From Phytopythium helicoides (Eukaryota > Oomycota > Peronosporomycetes > Pythiales > Pythiaceae): a stretch of 64,000 bases of DNA. The number at the start of each line of letters is the position of its first letter. The stretch's first letter is position 1. A program made the translations under genes and the position numbers. The DNA lies in contig JANFNE010000012.1 in the NCBI GenBank assembly GCA_024867545.1, positions 744,001 through 808,000 of the forward strand. Reading direction: 5' to 3'. Below the pieces are notes generated by a model. The model saw only the letters and a list, made by a program, of their open reading frames with translations, was not told where the DNA came from and did no database searches. Below are positions 44,418-52,693 of this stretch, piece after piece.

Positions 44418-45342
44418 CGAGCGTCATTCTCTACCGTGGGTGGGGGCGATGGCGTCCGCCCTTTACGTGCGCCGCAAGGTGTAATCGGAGCCGTCGAATT
44501 GTGGCGTTGTGGAGTGCGGCCGATACACAATCAAGTCCTCACAAGCCCGCGACCACGGTCCTCGTTCGGCGGCGGCGTCGACGCCGGCGGCGGCAGAAGA
44601 AAAATCGAATCGGACTGGTCGATTGGACGAGGGAGCGTCGATGGAGTGGAGGAACGAGCCGTGACGGTAGACAGACTCGACTGGTTCCTCGTCACGAATC
44701 AGCTCCACTCGATTCTCTTCCTCTCCGACCCACGCACTCACCCCGTGTGGCCTCGTGAAGCGCATGGTTGCATGGCGTGCAGCGGGGCTTGACACGCTTC
44801 GGGTCTTTGTGGCGGCGTCTGGGACGAATTGTGCATTGTAGTATGTAGTTTCCTTCTAAATGATTATTATATAGCGAAAAGATCGAATTGCCACTAAAAA
44901 CGCGGCAAAGACGAGGCGGCAATGGTCCGACTGGCTCTTCCGCATCGACGAGGCATACAAACGCCAAGCGCGATCTGTTCAGCGTGTTATACCGTACTTT
45001 TCGAGAAAAAAAGGTGGAAGCGCCGCTCGGCGTACAGTACTCGCATACTATCCGCAAGTCAAAAAGTACGGATCATGACGCGTCTGACTACTTGCACTCC
45101 AAGTGTGGGGAACCGCTCGCTTCAGAACGGTCGGTCGACTCGAGCGAGCGGAGACCGAGCTGAAGATGCAACCGCCGAGAGGTCCACGGTCTCCGCAGGA
45201 TCGGCTCCCCAGGGGGGATTGACGGCCGTGCCGCGCCCGCGGTTTTCCACGCTTCGACGCGTCGCCAGCTCGCGAGTGCGCTTTGCAACGCACAGGTGCA
45301 CGGTGCACGGCAGAGCGGCCCGCCGACCGACTGGCTGGCATT
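44418..45342 (+). repeat. Dispersed 0.92-kb repeat, copy 2
   Basis: Direct copy of 40081-40998. Differences include a short GC-rich indel near 44570, a missing segment near 44700 and a small duplication near 45298. Flanks on both sides are unrelated to those of copy 1. Confidence 0.8.
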
Positions 45343-45391
45343 CTCCAGCACCTGCCGCGACAGATAATTGTGGCAACAGCGGAGATCCATG

Positions 45392-45430
<39 letters not shown>

Positions 45431-46517
45431 TATTTGGGGTCCTCTACCCGCTCGTTCATTAAGATGCCGATGGAGCCTCTCGGCCCTGGCCTGCTTCCGC
45501 ATGGGTGTGCATTAACCTCACGCATGTCGATATGGTTTAACAAACTCGGTTCCCTTGGATGATGGCAAATGTACGTGCCGCTCGAGTTGAAGTGACTTCC
45601 GCGTACACTTCCAATTGACAGCATGAAAACACGTGAGACCATCACTACCACTCTAGTCGGCAGGATCATGGAGAGCCTCCGGCAGACGGCTTACGAGACG
45701 ATTGGGAAAGCTGTTCAATACGTGACGATCAGTCATTGCAAACGGAGGCAGTACGTGCTCCCCGACATCGTGCTATTTAGGTAGATGGCCTATATGCCGG
45801 CGAGCTCGCCTCGTCCTTCACGGACAAATGCAGACCGTCTCAGAGATCATCAACAATTTTGTCATGAGAGTAACGTACCTCTAAACTCCGCGAAGTTCCT
45901 GCTCGGCAATGACAATATCAACCGCGGCAGTGAACCATTGTGTGTGAGCGGTGTGTGCCGAACGACACCAGCCCCAAAACGATGTAACAAGCAATAATCG
46001 ACTCCGAGCAGGCAAGGTCAAGCTTAGCAAGTGCGCCACTTGATGGTCGGGGCTAGAGTTCACGACGGTAACTCAGGTCCTGCACAGGCTACGTGGCTGT
46101 GTGAAGCCCTGATAGCAAAGTACTCGGTAGGTACATGCAAAGGAGATATTGAGTTCTCAGACTGCGTCGATCACGTTCACGAATTACGCACGGCCATGTT
46201 ACACACATCGAGTCTAAATAGTGTTCGTCTACAGCGATGCAGCCCACGTCTGGCTTCGACGCTCGTCGCCGCTACAACACCGAGGTTTGTCAAGCTCGCC
46301 GCTTCATTCGCGGCAGCAGTAGCTTCTCGGGTCGTCTTGCACCGCAAAGACAGCCGACGCCAGGGCAGATGCCGCCCAAGACGTCGACTGCATCGGCTGG
46401 AGACCACAAAGAGCTCACCGTGGGCTCTGGTTGCTCAGAAACTCTGCCCGAGGCTGCATCACCTAGGCTTTCGAGCGCGCAGACGCCCACGACGCTTTTC
46501 ACGATATGCCGGCATGT
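45343..46517. other. Accessory region without a supported gene
   Basis: Contains the T-run described separately and short random-looking frames only. Confidence 0.4.
45394..45428. repeat. Homopolymer T-run, 35 nt
   Basis: 35 consecutive T residues 52 bp after repeat copy 2. On the minus strand it would be a poly-A tail; no retroposon body could be identified on its 5' side. Confidence 0.9.
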
Positions 46518-46607
46518 TTAGGCTGAGCTGCCAGTGCTCTCCTCGGCCTGTGCGTCCGAGTGGAAGTACTCGTCCTCGCTCACGACGCTCTTGGTACGCG
46601 GCCGCAT
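46518..46607 (-). pseudogene. Truncated copy of the 148-aa gene, 29 codons
   Basis: Starts MRPRTKSVVSEDEYFHSD, close to the start of the gene at 39286-39732, but stops after 29 codons. Downstream sequence in any frame shows no clear continuation of the acidic middle or the YSSEELRRL end. It may be a short independent gene, but a decayed duplicate is the simpler reading. Confidence 0.5.
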
Positions 46608-47340
46608 GTTCGTCACGACTGTCGCTGCTTGGGTTGGGGCTTGCGCGGTGCGGAGCAAAAGGCGATGTGAGACCGAAGTTGGGGAGGGCGGAAGTTCTGA
46701 ATACCGCAACAACGCGACGACGCGACAAGGAGGCGACGACGACGGGACGACGAGGGTACAGGAAGAGACGAGAAGGACAACGTGTCGCTCGTGGCGTGTT
46801 CGCATGCGAACATGGAAAAGCCTAAGCAATCAACTGGCGGGTCGGTGGCGGATTCAGATGCGGGTACTGTGCGCGGTACGGTACCCACCGAGCAGCTAAG
46901 GTAGATGGCGAGGCTTCCACTTGAGTTGAGCTCATTTAGCTTCATTCGCTGAAAGCATTCGCGACTTCCGCAGTCGCCGTCGGCTACATGTCGAGCGGTT
47001 GATCGCGACATGCCGGAATGCTGGATACTCCCCATCCTGGAGAACGCTTGCTGGTTCAGAGACACACCGCCTCGGTGTAGGATCGAAGTTCCGTGTCCGT
47101 AGCTGGTCGGTGCTGTTTTCACGTTGTGGAGACTTCTCCCACCGATCTTGCTGAGCTTCCAGTTGCTGTAGATGCGGACGAGCGTGTCGCCGGCGCGAAT
47201 GAGCAACCACGTCACCGAATGGAACGCACTCCTCTCTTCGCCGCTGCTTTGGACAGCTGCTGATTTAGAATTGATCGCCTATCCAAACGCTGAGGTGGAG
47301 ATTGAGCGCACCAACAAGGGTGGGCACCGAGGTTTTCGCC

Positions 47341-47404
<64 letters not shown>

Positions 47405-47505
47405 CCGATGCAGCGCTCCAAACCCGACAGCACGGGAGACCGAGCACGCACGCTTTACTAGTCAATCTCTTGCTGCTATTTGATCGGTTGTACATTTGTA
47501 TTTGT
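46608..47505. other. Region between the truncated copy and the Nudix gene
   Basis: A minus-strand fragment near 47110-47220 (WLLIRAGDTLVRIYSNWKLS) looks coding-like but has no start and no continuation. Otherwise nothing is supported except the A-run. Confidence 0.35.
47343..47403. repeat. Homopolymer A-run, 61 nt
   Basis: 61 consecutive A residues, about 100 bp beyond the stop codon of the Nudix gene. Its length is unusual for oomycete coding-dense DNA and may be affected by sequencing. Confidence 0.9.
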
Positions 47506-48151
47506 CTAGAACGCGCTAGCTGCGCGAGCCACCATCTCGAGCAGCTCCGGGCGACCCTGCAGCAGCTGCTTGGCCTCGTCCACCGCCACCTTTCCGCCAC
47601 CCACGCGTCAGCGTCCACCACTTTCGCGAGCCCTGGCAGACCAACCATCGTACATACCCACTGGCGCTTGCGCGAGTTCTCGGACCAATCGCTGTACACG
47701 TGTGAGACGCGCATCACGAACCCGAAGAAGCGGCACGGCAGTCCTCTGTGGCTCGCAAAGTCGAGCGTGCCGAGCTCCGCCACAATCTCGCCCGCCACCT
47801 GTGTCGTCATTCCCATGGCGCACACGTGAGCCAGCCCCCAGCACGCCGCAGTCTCATCCCACGCAATGCACTCACGCCGGCCTCCTCGTCGGCCTCTCGC
47901 TTAGCGCACTGCTCGACGGTCTCATCGCTCTCCCAGCCGCCCTTTGGCACAATCCACTCGCCTGCGTGCTTGGCGCTCGAGATGAGTAGCACCTGCGGGC
48001 CGAGCGCCGACTCGCGCAGCGCCACGACGCACGCCAGCAGTCGCCGCGCGCCGTCGTAGCGCTGCCGCTCGCGGCCCACGCGCGACTCGAGCCGCGGGCT
48101 GCACGTGCTCAGCGCCGCGGGCGCCGGCTTGGACGCCAGCGTCGCCGTCAT
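47506..48151 (-). CDS. Nudix hydrolase of the diphosphoinositol-polyphosphate phosphohydrolase type, three exons, 166 aa
   Basis: Exons are 48151-47876, 47798-47658 and 47589-47506, with phase-0 introns of 77 nt (donor GTGAGT) and 68 nt (donor GTATGT). The spliced frame has 167 codons. The Nudix box GGWESDETVEQCAKREADEEAG agrees with G-x5-E-x7-R-E-x2-E-E-x-G and lies across the first splice site; the metal-binding Glu residues are present. WIVPKGGW before it and FFGFVMRVSHVYSDWSE with RKRQWVAVDEAKQLL after it match the DIPP/NUDT3-like subgroup, which cleaves diphosphates of inositol pyrophosphates or dinucleotide polyphosphates. The unspliced first exon would stop soon after the Nudix box and lose the substrate part. 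No targeting signal is clear. The exact substrate is inferred from the subgroup pattern only. Confidence 0.85.
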
Positions 48152-48415
48152 GGCCGAGAATGGAGCGAATGGAGCGGGGGCGATGCCAGAATAGCCGAGA
48201 GCTCAATGATGCGACAGCGACGTCACATGTCGCAGGAGGGTCTCATTTGGCGACTCAAGATTTGACACCACAATCGATTCCTGTTGAATTTCGTCCACAC
48301 ACCTCATAAATCAAAGCCGAGGCTGCTCGAATCGCTGGCAGCCTGACAGGGCAGGCACATCTGTTACCGCCCGCCGCATTGCAGACGTATTCCCTCGCTG
48401 TCGCTCTTGATAGGT

Positions 48416-50971
48416 TCACCACCCGATGCCACCCCAGTTCCTCGCGCGCTGCTCCTCGTCGTGCGCGTCCTCGTCGTCAAAGATAATCACGCCTTCCGAA
48501 TCGGTGCGCCACCTCACGTGGGTGGCTCGTCTTGGCATGTCCAGGTCCGAGGAACTGGGCGAGTCGGCAACAGTCAAATCAACGACATCGCCGTCATCAT
48601 CGGACTGCTGCCCTTCCACTTCGCCGCCACTAGAAGAGGTGTCATCAAGAGACCTGAGACGCGCTGACACGTCTGCGTCGTTGCGAGTCTGTGACCGAGA
48701 GCTTGTCGGGCTTTCTTCACTGCGGAGATCATGACGAGGAGAACGGACGTTCGCATGTTCTTCTTCACCGTCCGCGTCGCTATCAGCGTGCATTTCGTGA
48801 TCATGGGATCTGGAGCGTGTCGGAACTTCTTCACCGTGGAAATTTTGGTCTTGAGATTTTGGACTTGTTGGGTTTTCTTCACCATCAGAGTGTTCATCTG
48901 GAGAACTGCCGCTGGCATGCTTATCTTCGTGTTCCATGTCGCCCTTGGCCTGATCTGGAGATCTGGGGTCTGCTGATTCTCCTTCGTCCAGTAGATCGCG
49001 AGTTAAAGGTTCAGTTTCACTTTGTCCCTTTTCTTTTCTTGATTCTTCAGTCGAGAGGAAGCTGGTCACCGAACCACCAGGTCTTGCATGCAGCCGCGGG
49101 GGTTTAAATCGATAGTTTCCCCTCTTATACGCAGATTTTCCTGTGTTCTCCTCGTCTTCATCGCTGTCCTGGTCATCAAAACTGCTATGAGACGACAGAC
49201 TCTTGTCATCATCCGAATCGGAATCCTCCAAAGGAGATCTTGATCGCAGTCCGCCCGGTGCAGTAAGAGCCAACTGCCCTCCCCCATGGTTATCTCCATC
49301 CCCCTCGTTATCACTGGGTTGAGGTAATACAGAGGAAACGCTGCGCTCATGAACTCGGCTGACCAGTTCATTGGTGTTCGTGGAAGCCTCCGCGGGCACT
49401 TTGTAACTGCTGCTTGAACCTATTGAGTCGGATCGCACGCGCGCCTTCGCTGCCAGAACTGCAGTCACTCCAACGGCTTTTCCCGCAGCCTCATCGCCAC
49501 TGGCTTCTTCAGTATTACCCGTATGATGATTCACCTCGTCTGGGTTTGGGGCTCCCGCACTTGTCAAACGAACTTCCTTCACCGCTAGGTGAGAGCTCTG
49601 AGCAGCACGTTGCTTTAGCTCTTTAATTTCCTTCACGGCGACCTCCAAGCACTGGTTGGGAGACCACATGCTCTCACTCACGCTGTTACCATTGCTCTTG
49701 TACCGTCGTCCCTTCGAACCCGAGCGGGGATACAATGTAGTCGACTGCGTTTCCAAATATTCTCGCATCACCGCTGGCCCATTTGGCCCACGGAACATGG
49801 TATGCAGGTCCACAATCTTCGAGCGGAACCACCAACCCTCTGGGCGAGGCTGCTGACGGTCCAGATTCACAAAAAACTCAGCGCCAAGCTCGTGATACGC
49901 CGGCTCGATGACGTTGGCCTGGAACCACTTGACCGCAGCTCCTTGGCGTTGCTTTCGCATTTCTGCGCGGTTATGGTCATGCTCGCGTGAGATCGGAGCC
50001 CAAAAGTTGCGCTCCCACACCGCTCTCCTGTACTTGGCGAAGAACGTGCGCAGAGCCGTTGCGAGCCTCGGGTGTTCCGTCTCGTTGACCGGCAGCTTGA
50101 GGTCCTTGTGATAGACTTTCTCCCACGGCTTGGACGCTTCAACCTTATCAAATAGCTCCAAGATTTTAATCTGCTGCTGCCGCATCTTGGTATCTTCTCC
50201 ATTGATGGTCTGACGCCGTCTTCGTTTCCGTGGGGTAGCAGGCACATCCTCTTCACTGTCGTCTCCTGTGTCGCTGTGGTCGTCGTCCTTGTTCTCCTCA
50301 CTGGGGTTCGCTGCCCCAAAGGACCCCGATCGCTTCTTGGCTCGTGGTGCAGCAGTCTCTGAAGCGCAGTCGTCCTCGTTCTCGCTTCTCTCATTGCCGC
50401 ACACCGTGGACAGCAACAAGTGCGCGTCGCTGCCTCCGTCGTCAAATGCGTAGCCGGCCTCGGTGTCGGGGCCGACCTCGACGGGCACGATGCTCACGAC
50501 GGACCCTCCAAAGCCGACGAACTCCTGTATACGCTGCTCCTTGCCGAGCAGGAACTGCGCCATCATCTCGTACAGCCAGCTCAGGTTGCGAACGCATACG
50601 CGCGCGCCTAAGAACTCGACCCACGCGCAGCAGCACTGCTCGCGCTCTCGCAGCGACCGCCATGGCGTGGCGGGGAGCATGGGGTCGTCTGGCTGCAGCA
50701 CCGCGCGCGTGATCTCGCGCTGGTCGTCGAGCAGGCGCGCGGCCTGGCGCCGCGGCTCGGCGTCGAGCTGGTCGAAGGGCTGGAGCACGACCATGGTGGC
50801 TCCCAGCGCCACGAAGTCGCGCAGCGCCGCGGCGCGCCGGCCGGCGAAGAAGTCGTCGAGCAGCAGGCGCAGCATGGCCACGTTGCGCGCGCGCAGGCGG
50901 CGCTCGAGGAAGGCGCAGAAGGCGCGCGCGGCCTGCCTGGCCGCCGCCTGCTTGGCCGCCGCCGCCGCCAT
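48416..50971 (-). CDS. 851-aa acidic, probably nuclear protein with a SUMO-interaction-like motif
   Basis: One uninterrupted frame; the ATG at 50971 is followed by an Ala-rich helix. I do not recognise a family. Residues 1-170 are well-ordered in composition, with many hydrophobics (ARNVAMLRLLLDDFF, VNRNL-type segments, WLYEMMAQFLLG). Residues 190-260 contain acidic and basic stretches ending in the likely nuclear signal PRKRRRRQ. Residues 260-450 look folded again (WERNFWAPISREHDHNRAEM, EGWWFRSKIVDLHTMFRG). The last 350 residues are low-complexity Ser/Asp/Glu with repeated short blocks of the HDxxSEE/SPTS type. Near the C-terminus DDDGDVVDLTVADSP fits a SUMO-interacting motif (V-V-D-L-T next to acidic and Ser residues). 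A chromatin or SUMO-linked role is inference. It shares a 60-bp promoter interval with PIG-A. Confidence 0.75.
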   Translation of the reverse strand: MAAAAAKQAAARQAARAFCAFLERRLRARNVAMLRLLLDDFFAGRRAAALRDFVALGATMVVLQPFDQLDAEPRRQAARLLDDQREITRAVLQPDDPMLPATPWRSLREREQCCCAWVEFLGARVCVRNLSWLYEMMAQFLLGKEQRIQEFVGFGGSVVSIVPVEVGPDTEAGYAFDDGGSDAHLLLSTVCGNERSENEDDCASETAAPRAKKRSGSFGAANPSEENKDDDHSDTGDDSEEDVPATPRKRRRRQTINGEDTKMRQQQIKILELFDKVEASKPWEKVYHKDLKLPVNETEHPRLATALRTFFAKYRRAVWERNFWAPISREHDHNRAEMRKQRQGAAVKWFQANVIEPAYHELGAEFFVNLDRQQPRPEGWWFRSKIVDLHTMFRGPNGPAVMREYLETQSTTLYPRSGSKGRRYKSNGNSVSESMWSPNQCLEVAVKEIKELKQRAAQSSHLAVKEVRLTSAGAPNPDEVNHHTGNTEEASGDEAAGKAVGVTAVLAAKARVRSDSIGSSSSYKVPAEASTNTNELVSRVHERSVSSVLPQPSDNEGDGDNHGGGQLALTAPGGLRSRSPLEDSDSDDDKSLSSHSSFDDQDSDEDEENTGKSAYKRGNYRFKPPRLHARPGGSVTSFLSTEESRKEKGQSETEPLTRDLLDEGESADPRSPDQAKGDMEHEDKHASGSSPDEHSDGEENPTSPKSQDQNFHGEEVPTRSRSHDHEMHADSDADGEEEHANVRSPRHDLRSEESPTSSRSQTRNDADVSARLRSLDDTSSSGGEVEGQQSDDDGDVVDLTVADSPSSSDLDMPRRATHVRWRTDSEGVIIFDDEDAHDEEQRARNWGGIGW

Positions 50972-51031
50972 GGCTCAGCGCGTTCTTCCCCGCCGCAGTG
51001 ACTGGCGGCTCGCGATCCGCCGAGGGTCGAG
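50972..51031. promoter_or_regulatory. 60-bp head-to-head interval between the 851-aa gene and PIG-A
   Basis: Only 60 bp separate the two divergent start codons, so the transcripts must share core promoter DNA or have transcription starts inside each other's 5' parts. No TATA, CCAAT or clear initiator is visible in it. Confidence 0.5.
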
Positions 51032-52411
51032 ATGGCGCGCGACGTGGCGGCCGACGGCGGCCCGCGGCTGTGCGTGGCCATGTGCTGCGACTTCTTCTAC
51101 CCGCGGCTGGGCGGCGTCGAGATGCACATGTGGTCGCTGGCGCAGTGCCTGCTGCGGCGCGGGCACAAGGTGGTGGTGCTCACGCACGCCGTCGAGGGCG
51201 GCGGCGCGCGCGGCCTGCCCCGCCAGCGCGCCGGCGTGCGCTGGATGACCAACGGACTCAAGGTGTACTACCTGCCGATCGCACCCATGGTGGACAACGT
51301 GACGTACCCGACGTTCGTGGGGCACCTGCCGCTGCTGCGCACCGTGCTCGTGCGCGAGCGCGTGCAGGTCGTGCACGGCCACCAGGCAACCTCCACGCTC
51401 ATGCACGAGTGCCTGCTGCACGCCAAGGCGCTCGACCTGGGCCTGCGCACCGTCTACACGGATCACTCGCTCTTCGGCTTCGCGGACGCCGCCAGCGTGC
51501 ATCTCAACAAGCTCATGAAGCTCTCGCTCTCCACCGTCGACCACGCCATCAGCGTCTCGCACACGTGCCGAGAGAACCTCGTGCTGCGCGCCTCCATTCC
51601 GCCCGAGCGCGTCTCGACCATCCCCAACGCCGTCGACGCCTCCAAGTTCACGCCTGGTGCCGCACCCGTCAGCACCGACACCATCAACGTCGTCATCATC
51701 TCGCGGCTTGTGTACCGCAAGGGCATCGACCTCGTGGGCCGCGCCATCGCCATCGTCTGCGCGCGCGCGCCGCACGTCAACTTTATCATTGGCGGCGACG
51801 GCGCCAAGCGGCTGCTGCTCGAGGAGATGCGCGACAAGCACCGGCTGCACGACCGCGTCGAGCTGCTAGGCGCCGTGCCGCACGCGCAGGTGTGCGACGT
51901 GCTGCGGCGCGGCCACATCTTCCTCAACAGCTCGCTGACCGAGTCGTTCTGCATCGCCATCCTCGAGGCGGCGGCGTGCGGGCTGTTCGTCGTGAGCACG
52001 CGCGTGGGGGGCGTGCCCGAGGTGCTGCCGCCCGACATGATCCAGTTCGCGGCCGAGCCGACGCCCGAGGCGCTGGCCGCGGCCGTGCTGGCGGCCGCCG
52101 CCCGCCTGGCGCAGGTGGGCGACATGGCCGCCATGCGCGCGAGCTTCCACGCGCGCGTGGCCGCCATGTACAACTGGGAGGACGTGGCGGTGCGCACCGA
52201 GCAGGTCTACCGGCGCGTGACGACGCAGGCGCACGACGCGCCGCTGCTGCGCCGCCTGCAGCTCTACTACGCGCTCGGGCCCGTGGCCGGCGCGCTCGCC
52301 TGCGTGCTCGTCGCCGTGCTGCACCTGTACGCCTGGTGGCTCGAGCTGCGCGCGCCCGCCCGCGCCATCGAGCGCGCCGCCGACCTGCGCCGCCGACCTC
52401 GGTTGAAGTAG
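51032..52411 (+). CDS. PIGA: PIG-A: catalytic subunit of GPI-GlcNAc transferase, 459 aa
   Basis: PIG-A/Gpi3 transfers GlcNAc from UDP-GlcNAc to phosphatidylinositol, the first step of GPI-anchor synthesis, on the cytosolic face of the ER. The N-terminal block CDFFYPRLGGVEMHMWSLAQ, the segment VVHGHQATSTLMHECLLHA, TVYTDHSLFGFAD, STIPNAVDASKF and the donor-binding part LNSSLTESFCIAILEAAACG are diagnostic. RLVYRKGIDL and FIIGGDGAKR are typical of GT4-family glycosyltransferases. The C-terminal hydrophobic helix (GALACVLVAVLHLYAWWLEL, about residues 415-434) is the expected ER anchor. Length fits the family. No introns are needed and no break is seen. The start at 51032 follows the 851-aa gene by 60 bp. 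GPI anchors are relevant to many oomycete surface proteins. Confidence 0.95.
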   Translation: MARDVAADGGPRLCVAMCCDFFYPRLGGVEMHMWSLAQCLLRRGHKVVVLTHAVEGGGARGLPRQRAGVRWMTNGLKVYYLPIAPMVDNVTYPTFVGHLPLLRTVLVRERVQVVHGHQATSTLMHECLLHAKALDLGLRTVYTDHSLFGFADAASVHLNKLMKLSLSTVDHAISVSHTCRENLVLRASIPPERVSTIPNAVDASKFTPGAAPVSTDTINVVIISRLVYRKGIDLVGRAIAIVCARAPHVNFIIGGDGAKRLLLEEMRDKHRLHDRVELLGAVPHAQVCDVLRRGHIFLNSSLTESFCIAILEAAACGLFVVSTRVGGVPEVLPPDMIQFAAEPTPEALAAAVLAAAARLAQVGDMAAMRASFHARVAAMYNWEDVAVRTEQVYRRVTTQAHDAPLLRRLQLYYALGPVAGALACVLVAVLHLYAWWLELRAPARAIERAADLRRRPRLK

Positions 52412-52693
52412 TAGGAGTACCGTACGTACGTTAAATGGAGCGCGACCATTGGTCAAAAATGAGAGAGACGCGCCCCCATTGGCCGAAAGCTCCGCGGAAA
52501 GACGCCGCCGGCGCCACTCACGCCCGCCCAGTATGGCGCGCGGACCGCGGCCGGCGGCGGGGGGCCGCGGTGCGATCTTCGAACGGCGCGCTCAGAACCG
52601 CAAGCTGCGCCTGGCGCTCGACTGGCGCTCGACTGGCGCTCAACCAGCTGCGGAGGCGAGCGAGGGCCGCGAGGACTGCGGACGACGAGGGAA
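52412..52693. promoter_or_regulatory. Promoter region of the giant repeat-protein gene
   Basis: Two ATTGG (inverted CCAAT) boxes lie at 52448-52452 and 52478-52482. An 11-bp tandem (GGCGCTCGACT, about 2.7 copies) spans about 52613-52641. The ATG at 52694 follows. Confidence 0.4.

Noticed and set aside
40081..45342. LTR retrotransposon
   Set aside because: The direct copies have LTR-like size and spacing, but there is no TG...CA, primer-binding site, polypurine tract, gag or pol in the interior.
47302..47825. Long frames with poly-Lys or poly-Phe tracts
   Set aside because: They are translations through the A61 run.
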